Assembly: GCA_016630955.3 (NCBI GenBank)
Contig: CM050001.1
Coordinates: forward strand, 806,001 to 870,000
Direction of reading: 5' to 3'
DNA length: 64,000 bases
Source: Didymella arachidicola
Taxonomy: Eukaryota; Ascomycota; Dothideomycetes; Pleosporales; Didymellaceae
The notes under the pieces are model-generated. The model was given only the letters and a program-made list of their open reading frames with translations, had not been told where the DNA came from and did no database searches. The position numbers and the translations under genes are program-made. Below, piece by piece: positions 47,707 through 56,962 of the stretch (position 1 is the first letter of the stretch; every line of letters begins with the position of its first letter).

Positions 47707-48702
47707 ATGGCTCGCGTTGCATCTCTTATACTCCTCGGAGTCGTAGCTGTCTCTGCCTCTCCTCTTGTTGCCCGCGAGGCCGTCACCGTCACCGTCACTG
47801 CTGACCTTGCCGCTTCTACTGGCAGCGCCTGGGACGCTGGAGCGGTTCATCAGTACCCCATTCATGCCTCTTGTAATGCTACTCAGCACCAGTACATCAG
47901 GAGCGGTCTTGATGAGACGATCACAATCTGCCGTCAGGCTCGCGACCACATCCTTCGCTGGGGCAACTCTTCTGCGACCTACCAGAAATACTTCGGCAAC
48001 GCCCCTACTGGCGAGGCCATTGGATGGTTCACCAAGATCGTCGAGGGTGACAAGGCTGATGTTCTCTTCCGCTGCGATGATCCTGACCAGAACTGCGCCA
48101 CTCAGGACAGTAAGTCTGCAAGTTCTTCTTCATGAATCAGGCGATTGACGGTATCGATAGACTGGGCTGGTCACTGGCGCGGAGCCAACGCCTCCTCCGA
48201 GACGGTAATCTGTGACCGCTCGTACATCCTCCGCCGTCCCCTAGAGGGCATGTGCATGTTCGGTTATGATATTGCTAACGGCGCTACCAACTTCTACTGG
48301 GCCTCTGACCTTCTGCACCGCCTATTGCACATCCCCAGCGTCGGCGAGGGCGTTGTCGAGCACTATGGCGACGCATCTGAGTATCCCGGCGTCCTCGCTC
48401 TTGCTGAGTCCAACCCCAACGAAGCTGTCCGCAATTCAGACACTCTCCAGTACTTCGCGCTTGAGGTCTACGCGCATGACGTCGCTCTCCCTGGTGTTGG
48501 ATGTCCCGGCCACTACCGCGAGATCTCGTCGGCGGCTGCGGCACCTACGTCGTCTGCTAGCGCGCATGCCAGCTCCTCCGCCGTTGTTTCTGCGACTACC
48601 GCAGGTTCCTCTGCTGCGACGGCGACTGCTAGCTGCACCCCTCACGATGACCATTGGCACTGCCCCCCTGGTGTGCCTAAGCCCACTTCGCCTCCTGCTT
48701 GA
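47707..48702 (+). CDS. PRA1: Secreted zinc-binding protein, PRA1/Asp f 2 zincophore family
   Basis: Two exons, 47707-48109 and 48161-48702, with a 51-nt phase-1 intron, give 314 residues. The signal peptide is MARVASLILLGVVAVSASP. The Asp f 2/Pra1 blocks are in order: DHILRWGNSSATYQKYFGN, GWFTKIVEGDKADVLFRCDD, QNCATQDNWAGHWRGANAS, DLLHRLLHIPSVGEGVVEHY (HRLLH plus a later His as likely metal site), and SDTLQYFALEVYAHDVALPG with GVGCPGHY. A Ser/Ala/Thr linker leads to a C-terminal CTPHDDHWHC, a zinc-binding C-x8-C motif. By family it is released to scavenge zinc and hands it to the importer encoded next door; the Aspergillus homologue is also an allergen. The transposon nest starts 540 bp downstream. 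Confidence 0.93.
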
Positions 48703-49244
48703 TTTGGAGCTGAAGAGTCGGGGTAGACGAGGATGGCTTTTACGAAACGAATAATTACGAGGACTGTATGTCCGCCAGACAGAGACTGGCCGATCGACTA
48801 TAATGAAATAATACAATCTCTATTATCGGTCCTTGTGTATGTTCTCACAATATTGACTCATAAGATAGCTCTGTTGTCCCAGAAAATATCGATGGCACGG
48901 TGCGTCATTTGAGATATCATCCCTTGCATACTTTACTGGGGTATCTTCCAAGCTGTTCCTACCTCTTTGGTTCTGTAATCTCCACTTACTAAAAACAAAT
49001 TAGAGCACCCATGTTTACTGGTACCGGAGGTGCGCCAGTCAGGCAAATATCATAAGCTCTAGGGCCCGCGGAGAAAGAGAAATCGATTGTTTACGAAGAA
49101 GCTCGTTTTTTTACGGGGAATCCCTATCTATAACATCAATTAAAACCCCCCTATTATACATGCCAGCGCAACAATACAATTCTATAAATTAATAATAGAA
49201 ATATCTAGGCAGACAGGGAGTTATTCCCTCTGCATTACTATGTA
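48703..49244. other. Intergenic, AT-rich from about 48.8 kb
   Basis: 540 bp between the zincophore gene and element E1, AT-rich with homopolymer-like runs near 49080-49200. No gene was seen. The last TA (49243-49244) is the target-site copy of E1. Confidence 0.5.
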
Positions 49245-49297
49245 ACGTGAGTGCATAGCGAGCGCGCCGGCTAGGCGAGCGCGCCACCCCAACAAGC
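49245..49297 (+). repeat. E1 left terminal inverted repeat
   Basis: 53 bp, matching the reverse complement of 51038-51090 except at three transition positions. The tandem GCGAGCGCGCC units are probable transposase binding sites. Confidence 0.88.
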
Positions 49298-49325
49298 CGC
49301 TAGACCTACCAATCTTTGAACCCTA

Positions 49326-50971
49326 ATGGATCAACCACCTGACCTTAAATTGCTTTCAAAAGAAGAGAGAATCCAGCTAGCTCTAAAGCAACTAAAGAGC
49401 CCCAAAAACTAAGCGTGCGACGCGCTGCTATTGTCTACAAAGTATCCCGAAGGTCAATTGACCGGCGACGCGCTGGAACGCGATCAACACGCGATACCCA
49501 CCCCAAATCATCAAACCTTACTAAGGCAGAAGAGCAGACCCTTGTGAAGTACATTTGGAAGCTTGACCAGCAAGGATCTAGCCCAACGCTTTGTTGGGTT
49601 GAAGATATGGCTAATCAACTGCGCGCCGCACGCGACGCAGGCCCTGTTGGCCCGCGATGGGCCTCAAACTTTGTTAAACGCGAGCCTAGAGTCAAATCGC
49701 GTATGACTCGACAGAGAGATCGCCAGAGAGTCCTCTGCAGCGACCTAGACGTTATTAAGCCCTGGTTTGACCTGGTACAGAACGTTAAGGCTAAGTACGG
49801 TATCCTGGACAACGATACGTACAACTTTGACGAGACTGGCTTCACAATGGGCATTGGAAATCAAGTCAAAGTAGTTACTGCATCAGAGAGACGTACTAAG
49901 CCTATTGGAATCCAGCAGGGAGATCGTGAGTGGGTAACTTTGATCGCTGCGATCAACGCGATGGGCTAGGCAATCGCGCCCTACCTTATCTTCAAAGCGA
50001 AGCACCTTAACAAGGCTTGGTTCCCTGATTTGAAGTCCTAATGGCGCATTAGGGTAAGTGACAACGGCTGGACTACCAACAATATTGGTGTAGCCTGGCT
50101 CAGGCACTTTATCAAGCAGATTGAGGGCCGGAGGGTGGGTAGCTACGTGCTGCTCATACTTAACGGCCACGAGAGCCACAAGTCACTTTTTTTCCAGGAG
50201 CTTTGCGAGGAGAACAAGATAATTACCCTCTGTATGCCTCCACACTCGTCATACATCCTTCAGCCGCTTGACGTGGGTTGTTTTGCCCCCCTGAAGCGAG
50301 CGTACAGCAGAGAGATCAGAGGCTTGGCATTGGACTATATTGGCAGAATTAACAAGAAAGCCTTTATCGCAACCTTTGCAAAGGTATTTAAGCAGGCGTT
50401 TTCAGAGGCAAACATTACAACAAGCTTCAAGGCAACTAGATTAGTGCCTAACAATCCATTGGTGGTGCTATCAAAGCTTGATGTGAAGGTCCGCACGCCG
50501 ACACCGCCGCTCCTAGGGGAGCTCCAATGGAACCCTAAGACACCCACCAACGCCAACGAGATCCAGGCTCAATCAACGCTGCTTCGCGATCGTATTCAAA
50601 AGCACCAAGGATCGTCACCTACTTCGATGGTTGAGATTGTTGATCAGCTGCAGAGAGGCACGGCAATGCTGCTGCATGGGCAGACGTTGTTGGCAGCCAG
50701 AGTGCTGCAGCTTGAAGCGTCAAACAAAGCAGCCTCTGAGCGCAAATCACGGAAAATAAAGCGTATTCAGAAGGGTGGAGACCTGTCAAGAGAAGAGGCA
50801 GAGGAGTTAATAGCCCAATACGACGTTGAGGCGCAGGTTGAAGGGGAGAGTCGTGGGGGTAGGGTTCGAACAGGTACAGGCAAAAGGGGCAAAGGGCACT
50901 GTAGGCTCTGCAGAGAGACTGGTTATAGTTCGCGCACGTGTAAGAAAGATGTAGTAGAGGTTAGCGATTAA
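49326..50971 (+). pseudogene. E1 transposase, pogo/Fot1 type, broken
   Basis: The start is probably the ATG at 49326 (MDQPPDLKLLSKEERIQLAL). A one-base loss in the A-run near 49405 shifts the frame, which continues as RRAAIVYKVSRRSIDRRRAG (HTH region), then DNDTYNFDETGF (first catalytic Asp). In-frame TAG (49967-49969) replaces an expected Trp, and TAA (50039-50041) follows. The second catalytic block reads ILNGHESH where relatives have DGHGSH, an Asp-to-Asn change. The third is LQPLDV. The C-terminal zinc knuckle reads CRLCRETGYSSRTC, with Tyr in place of the His of C-x2-C-x4-H-x4-C. No active enzyme is expected. Confidence 0.9.
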
Positions 50972-51037
50972 TATTCTGTACTCTAAACTACAGTACAGCG
51001 TTGTAGTGTTGTACTGTTGCAGTTTGTAGGCCTAACA

Positions 51038-51090
51038 GCTTGTTAGGGTGGCGCGCTCGCCTAGCTGGCGCGCTCGCTATGCACTTACGT
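51038..51090 (-). repeat. E1 right terminal inverted repeat
   Basis: Reverse complement of 49245-49297 with three transition mismatches; followed by the TA target copy at 51091-51092. Confidence 0.88.
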
Positions 51091-51128
51091 TAATTCTAAT
51101 TAATTAAATGCGTTCTAACGTACGTGTA

Positions 51129-53258
51129 CCGTGTCCGTGCGTCAAATGCGCGGATTCATCAAATGCGCGGAATTGACCTCACCCGCATCAGATAGTATGA
51201 GGCTCGTGAGCCACCCACAACAGCTATTATCGTGAGGTTTTGTGGTGTATCAGTAATTCATTACTTGCAAAAAAGATGCGCTACTTGAATTTTGCTGGAA
51301 GCTTGACGTTGCGGCCACGTGATGTTGTTTTGTGTGACAGCGATGGGGGCGGCGGCGGAGGAGCAGCACCCACAGCATCGTCAATATCGACACATTTTTG
51401 ACGCTTTTTTGACCCAGTAGCTTGTGAAGCCTTCCTCTTGCCCTTTTGGGGCAATTGTATGGCTTTTGTAGCGTTGCGCTCCTCCTTCTGACGCTGTTGT
51501 TCTGCCTTGCGTTCAGCGACTCCCTTGGCGCGCTCTTCCCTCTCCTTCCTCCGCACCTCAGCAGCTGCTTCACGCGCCACACGCCTCTGCTCCTTCTCCG
51601 TCTCCTTCACAAGCCTCCTAGCAGCTGCTACCTCCCGCTCGTCTGCTTTCCTAAGCTTTTCTTCCATATCCAGGCGCTGAACGACGTCATATCGGTGCTC
51701 AGCTTCACGGCGCTTGCTCGGTGACCACAAAACAGCTCCACCATGGTATTCTTGGCGTTGTTGGAGAGGCAAAGGATACGACTTCTTAGAGTGCTTCTTC
51801 TTCCGTTGTAGCGAGGTTCGGAGGCCTACAATCTCGTTGTGGAGGAGCTCATTTTGTATAGAGATATGGTGGAGTGAGCGCAGGATTTTCCGCGTATCCT
51901 TACTGGTCTGATCAGTTGATATATTGCGCACAAGCGACTCAATCTTAAGCCAATCCTTGCCACTGTATACTGAGGTATCTGAGCTAGCTTCGGATGAGTC
52001 CTCGGAGTCCTCGTGGGTGAATTTGTCGACGATAATGCTAGGGTTGAGGGGTGCTATACCTGTTATATAGAAGGACCTCAAAACCATCTCTTTTGTGAAT
52101 GTAGCCACCCAGGCCTTCCAAAACAGGCCAAAGAAGTCGCTTTTCTTTACAGGGAGCAAGCCCTGGCTCTCATGTGTAAAGATGGTGAGGTAGTCCTTGT
52201 AGCTAGATGACAACGGCTTGAAGCACACAACGTCTAATGGCTGAAGCGTGTGAGTTGAATGAGGAGGAAGGATACACAACAGGATCTTGTTGTCATCACA
52301 GTAAGTGATAAAATCCATTGTTACGTGTGACCCATGGCCGTCAAGGATCAATAGCCGCCACTTCCTCCGTGCTTTGGCCTTGGTGTAGCGATCAAACACC
52401 TGCTCAAGCCAGGCAAGTCCTATATCGTTGTTTGACCATCCCGTAGGGCTCGTTGTGAAGTGTACTGGGTGTTTTCTGGGATCAATATCCTTCACCCAGC
52501 TCGATTGGACATCTTTTCCAGCAGCGGCGTAGATGACTCCAGGCGGCAGCACTCCTCCATCGGCACACACACAAGCTATCACTGTTACCCAATCGCGATT
52601 GCCATCCTGAAGGGATGCTCTGACCTATCCCTTGTCAAATTTCCTCTTACTAAACACTCGTTTTGACCTGCCGATAATGCCAGTCATGAAGCCTTTCTCA
52701 TCCATGTTGTACGTGTGCCGCCTCAACGTCATATTGTTGAATCTTGTCATGCAGCAGCTTGAAGTATTGCTCATATTTAGCTGCAGAGTTAGCGTTGTGA
52801 CGAACAGAGTCCATAGCGGAGTTCCATTGTGATGTGAGTCGGTCATGGTGCTTGTTGATAAAGCGCGTAACGGCACTCTCGGAGACCTCCTTCTGAGCTA
52901 CAGACGACATGAAGTTTTGTATCATCTGCCTTGTAAGTTGTAGCCGACGCTCTGAAAGCTCTTCTATGTATCTCACAAGGTCCGTCTCCTGTTGTGGGTT
53001 GAGGTTTTGCTGCTCTGTTGAGACCTCGTTGCGCGGGCGCGTCTTAGCTCGGTGGCGGCGCGTCAAAGTTGAGCGCACAAAACCATACTTTTCGGCAATT
53101 CTCGTATACGGGACCTTTTCGCAAGGTTTCAATTCAGCTACCTCTGCAAGGGCTGATTCGAGTGACATGGTGGCGTTGAGTTATCATGGGTTGCAGTATC
53201 ACGCGTTTGGGAGATTCCGCGCATTTGGTGAATCCGCGCATTTGACGCACGGACACGG
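51129..53258 (-). mobile_element. E2, pogo/Tigger-like DNA transposon
   Basis: 2130 bp flanked by TA at 51127-51128 and 53259-53260. Terminal inverted repeats of about 45 bp with one mismatch start CCGTGTCCGTGCGTC. Each holds two direct copies of CAAATGCGCGGA. The ends differ from the ACGT ends of E1, E3 and E4, and the protein is a different subfamily. It lies inside the left terminal repeat of E4. Confidence 0.9.
51281..53168 (-). pseudogene. E2 transposase with CENP-B-like HTH, broken
   Basis: The N-terminal part (53168 to about 52720) has two HTH regions: KVPYTRIAEKYGFVRSTLTR (pipsqueak-like) and QKEVSESAVTRFINKHHDRL (CENP-B/Tc5-like). A frameshift at about 52713-52725 leads into RRHTYNMDEKGFMTGIIG, the first catalytic Asp. 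A TAG at 52625-52627 follows FDKG. The rest is open: LLILDGHGSHVTMDF and HSTHTLQPLDVVCFKPL give the other two catalytic Asp residues. The C-terminus is a long Lys/Arg/Glu coiled coil (REVAAARRLVKETEKEQRR), ending in a Pro run and a basic tail, without a zinc knuckle. One frameshift and one stop separate it from an intact enzyme. Confidence 0.88.
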
Positions 53259-53260
53259 TA

Positions 53261-55106
53261 ACGTTAAGGATCAGCAAGCTGGCCAGATCAGCAAGCTGGC
53301 CACCCCACCAAACCTGACCCGACTCTCTACACCATTGATCCACAACAACGCAGTAAAATTAGATAAAACTTGACGGATATAATTTGTTATCTAGCTTTGC
53401 ACGAAGTGCGAGTGTGTCCTTGAATATGGCACTTCGTGCACGTCGGCGGCGCGCGCTGACGTCGCTGACTGCCCTTACCCTGCTCAACCTCCGTAACTAC
53501 CCTTTCTGCCTCTGCAATAAGCTGCTGAGCCTGCTGCACCTGGAGAACTCCACCAGAAGCGATATATTGACGCGGCTGGTTCTGTTTTTGTCGCTGGCGC
53601 TGATTTTCTTCACGTAGCTTCTTATTCTCCTCCGCGAGTATTACTGCTGATTGCATTGCAAGCTGAGCGCTCTTAGCAAGCTGGCGGATAGCAATACTTG
53701 TTGGACTCTCTGGCTGCCGCCGCAGTCGCTCTTGGAGATAGCGTACCTGCTGCTGAAGCTGCTCTACTGTATGTGGTGTCTCTGTCTGCGCCGCTGCCTG
53801 TGCTGCAACGTTGTCATCTATAGTTGTCTGTGGTGGAGACGGCGTCCGAACGACAGTTAGCGACGACAGAACACGATCTGGACAGGAAGGGACAAGACCT
53901 GTCGCCCGAAAGCCCGATTGGATATTCTGCTGCGTAAATATAGTCGGCCGGATCCGTGTATAGGCTATAAGGAAGTCTATCTTGTCAATATGGTATACGC
54001 CTTGGCGGGCGAGCTCCTCAACCTGACGTCCGTACGCGCGCTTAAGAGGGGAGTAGCAGCTCACATCTAGAGGCTGGAGAAGATGGGAGGTATGCGGCGG
54101 CATACAGAGAGTAATGATCTTATTATTGGCGCAGTACTGGTCGAACTCTGGCCTAGCGTGGCTGCTATGGCCGTCTACAATAAGAAGCCGATAGACTCCA
54201 GCTGTACGAGCGGCTGTATGCTGGTTGAAGTGCTTTATCCACTCGAAACCTAGCTCATCTGTCGTCCAGCCATTCTCTGAGACGCCGACAGTCCAATCTA
54301 GAGGGAGATCGCGATACCAGCTGCTCTGGTGGACCTTACCAGCCAGGATCACGAACGGTGGTAGAGACCAGCCAGACGCGTTAACACACTCGATTACTGT
54401 CACCCACTCGCGATTGCCTGGCTGTACGGCGACTGCACGACCGACTCTATCAGAGCTAGTGACTACTTTTGACGTTGCAGCGACGCCCATAGCGAATCCA
54501 GTCTCGTCAAAGTTGTAGATATCCTGGTTAAGAACGCCATACGTCTGTCGCGTCTCCTCTACTAGTTTGAACCACGCTGTAATCGCGATAGGATCCTCAG
54601 AACTAGCGCGCTGGCTATTAAGCCTTCTAGTCCACTTTATCTGGAGCTCTGGCTGGCCTTGAATAAAGCGCGACACCCATTTCTTGCCGACAGGCTGTGG
54701 AGGTGGATCTTGGCCACGCGCGGCGAGTAATACGTCTGCCATTCGTCGCACGTCGATAATATGGGGTGGAAAACCACGCCGGTCAAGGTCTAGGATCCAC
54801 TGCACGAGAGAATGCTCTTCGATAGGCGATAGCTTACAATTAGCAGGTCGTACCTCTGATCGTGGCTGGGTACCACCGACACGCGTCTGGAGTGTGGATC
54901 TTGGCACATCAAAAGCCATCGCAAGAGCGCGGAGAGACTGTTTTGGATTATTACGATAGGACGCGATAGCAAGGCTTATTCTACCTTCACGAGAAGTCTG
55001 TATAGAGCGTCGTTATCGCGGCATTATGGTAGTTGTGTAGAGAGTCGGGTCAGGTTTGGTGGGGTGGCCAGCTTGCTGATCTAGCCAGCTTGCTGATCCT
55101 TAACGT
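53261..55106 (-). mobile_element. E3, pogo/Fot1-like DNA transposon, youngest-looking
   Basis: 1846 bp flanked by TA at 53259-53260 (shared with E2) and 55107-55108. Terminal inverted repeats are 72 bp with one C/T mismatch, the best kept in the nest. They start ACGTTAAGGATCAGC and contain two direct copies of ATCAGCAAGCTGGC. The transposase frame is nearly intact. High repeat identity and one lesion suggest recent insertion. Confidence 0.92.
53387..55024 (-). pseudogene. E3 transposase, nearly intact, stop at codon 4
   Basis: From the expected ATG (55024) the protein would be 545 residues, but codon 4 is TAA (55013-55015), reading MPR-stop, where the frame continues RRSIQTSREGRISLAIASYR. 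An internal Met (54919) still gives 510 residues, lacking most of the first helix of the HTH. Catalytic blocks are intact: DIYNFDETGFAMG, LLIVDGHSSHARPEF and HTSHLLQPLDVSCYSPL. A Gln-rich coiled coil follows, then a zinc knuckle CTKCHIQGHTRTSC (C-x2-C-x4-H-x4-C) at the very end. It could produce a shortened protein; activity is doubtful without the full N-terminus. Confidence 0.9.
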
Positions 55107-55225
55107 TACAACGAGCGGGACAGTCAACGAGCGGGCCACTTTTGCCAAGACCACACCAAAGCTCACCCTATTATGGCCCAAAACACCACACTTTAGCCCT
55201 GCATAGGGTGAAACAAGCTGTAATA

Positions 55226-56934
55226 TTACTTAGAGACCTCTTCTACAGCATTCTTACACGTTCGCGCGTTGTGCCCACTCTCTCCGCACCGTCCACAGCG
55301 TCGTTGGGATGGTTCACCTCCTTCAGCCCGCACCTGCTTCTTTGCCTTCTTACCATCACCACGCGCACCAAACTCCTGTAGAGCAGTCAACCGCTGGCCT
55401 TCTTCAACTGCAAGGCTTCCCTTAGCTTGAATACGCTTTCTTTTGTGCGATTTACGTCGCGTGGCGGCTTCATTGGCTGCTCGAAGCTCAGCGTTCTCTT
55501 GTTGTGCTAAAACCAGCTTGTGCGCAACAATTGCTGCCCCCTTTGCGTAGTGCTTAAGCGCGCTTAGCACAGAGTTTGGTGAGCTGCCCTGCTGCTTCTT
55601 ATACTTCTCTCGAATTAAAGTTGATTGCGACCTAAATTCTAGGGTATTGCTTGGGGTTTGCGACTGCCAGGGCTCGTTGTTTGTAGGGAGTGGTGGTGAT
55701 GGAGTGCGCAGCTTCACATCAAGGGTTGATATAACCCGTTCTGGGTCAAAAGGGACCAGTCCTGCGCCTCGGAACCCTCCCTGGATGTTGCCAGGGGTAA
55801 TGGCTTTCTTGTGAGCTGCTTTAAAGCATGGCAGGAACTCCTGCTTTGTGATGTGGTTGATCCGGTTGCGCATAAGCTCATTGACCTCATCCCCATACGC
55901 CTTCTTCAGAGGGCCAAAACAACCACGTCAAGTGGCTGCAGGAAGTGCGACGAGTGCGCAGGAATGCATAGGTTCACAATCTTCTGATCCTTGCAGTATT
56001 GCGTGAATTCTGTAGAGTTGTGGCTCCCGTGACCATCAATAATCAGCATACGGTAGGTACTAACAGTACGCGTCTTTGTATGCCTGTCAAAGTGCTTCAG
56101 CCAGTCAAAACCAAGCTCATTGGTAGTCCAGCCGTTCTCAGAGACAGCAACAATCCAATCCTGGGGCAGGTCATTGTCTTTGTACCAGTTGGACTGGTGG
56201 CGGCGGGCTTTGAAGATGATGTAGGGCGGAATGGCCCACCCTGTGGCATTGATGCCCTGGATGACTGTTACCCACTCGCGATTGCCTGGCTGGACTGCCT
56301 TTGCCCGTCCACGATTCTCTGAAGCTGTAACGACTGCTCCGGAGCTTATCTGGCCCATCATGAAGCCTGTCTCATCGAAGTTGTACGTGTCGTTGTCCTG
56401 GATGCCATACTTGGCTTTGGTATTGGCTATAAGGTCAAACCAGTCCTGTATAACCTCAGGATCCTCACAGAGAGCTCGCTTGTAGTCGTACTTGCGATTA
56501 TACACCACTTTGAGCTCCTCCTGACGCGAAACGAACGTGTTGGCCCAGTTTGAGCCAACAGGGGCCAAACCGCGCTCTTTCCGCAGAGAATTGGCGATAT
56601 CAGTCACATCTGCAAGCCGGGGAGGCCGTCCTTGCTTAGAGAGCTCAAGTATGTGCGTAACAATCACCTGCTCCTCAGTATTGGTCAGATTCCGTGAGTT
56701 GGCCATGGTATTGACGCGTGAAGGTCGTCCGGCGCGTCGATGATGTAGCGTGGTCAAGGGCACGTTGTAGATAGCTGCAGCGCGTCGCAGGGAGAGTTTT
56801 AGGTCTTGTTTAAGAGCTTGGATTGCAAGCTGTATCTGAGCTTCTTTTAGCGCGTCTTTATGTTGTTTTCGTGGAGGCGTTAGTAGAGATTGGTGTTTTG
56901 GTAGGGTCTTGGCAAAAGTGTTCCGCTCGCCCAT
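55226..56934 (-). pseudogene. E4 transposase, pogo/Fot1 type, one frameshift
   Basis: The frame is open from within the right terminal repeat; the Met at 56934 (MGERNTFAKT) or a later one is the likely start. HTH region: LAIQALKQDLKLSLRRAAAI. Catalytic blocks: NDTYNFDETGFMMG, MLIIDGHGSHNSTEF and SSHFLQPLDV. Directly after this a one-base loss near 55921-55926 shifts the frame from the expected LDVGCFGPLKKAYG to a premature stop at 55906. The rest is open in the other frame (MRNRINHITKQEFLPCFKAA), ending with zinc knuckle CGRCGESGHNARTC. The single frameshift is the only lesion seen. Confidence 0.88.
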
Positions 56935-56962
56935 GTGTTCCGCTCGCATGTGATGTACGTTA

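Larger units (their letters stand above)
49245..51090 (+). mobile_element. E1, pogo/Fot1-like DNA transposon
   Basis: 1846 bp flanked by TA at 49243-49244 and 51091-51092. Terminal inverted repeats are 53 bp with three mismatches, all G/A or C/T. They start ACGTGAGTGCATAG (left) and, reversed, ACGTAAGTGCATAG (right). Each contains two direct copies of GCGAGCGCGCC. The element encodes one DDE transposase on the plus strand, now broken. TA duplication and the protein place it in the Tc1/mariner-pogo superfamily. Confidence 0.92.
51118..56960 (-). mobile_element. E4, oldest element of the nest, split by E2 and E3
   Basis: Flanked by TA at 51116-51117 and 56961-56962. The left end is only ACGTACGTG plus TA (51118-51128), then the element resumes at 55109 after E2 and E3. 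With those removed, the left terminus aligns with the reversed right terminus: both begin ACGTAC, then 8 bp, CGAGCGG, 9-10 bp, CGAGCGG, then CACTTTTGCCAAGACC. The element proper is about 1.86 kb and encodes a transposase on the minus strand. The alternative, that E4 starts at 55109 next to E3, would leave non-matching ends. Confidence 0.8.

Noticed and set aside
51091..51128. CTAACGTAC/GTACGTTAG palindrome as an insertion hotspot
   Set aside because: It appears only when E2-E4 are removed together and is better explained as the matching termini and TA copies of E4.
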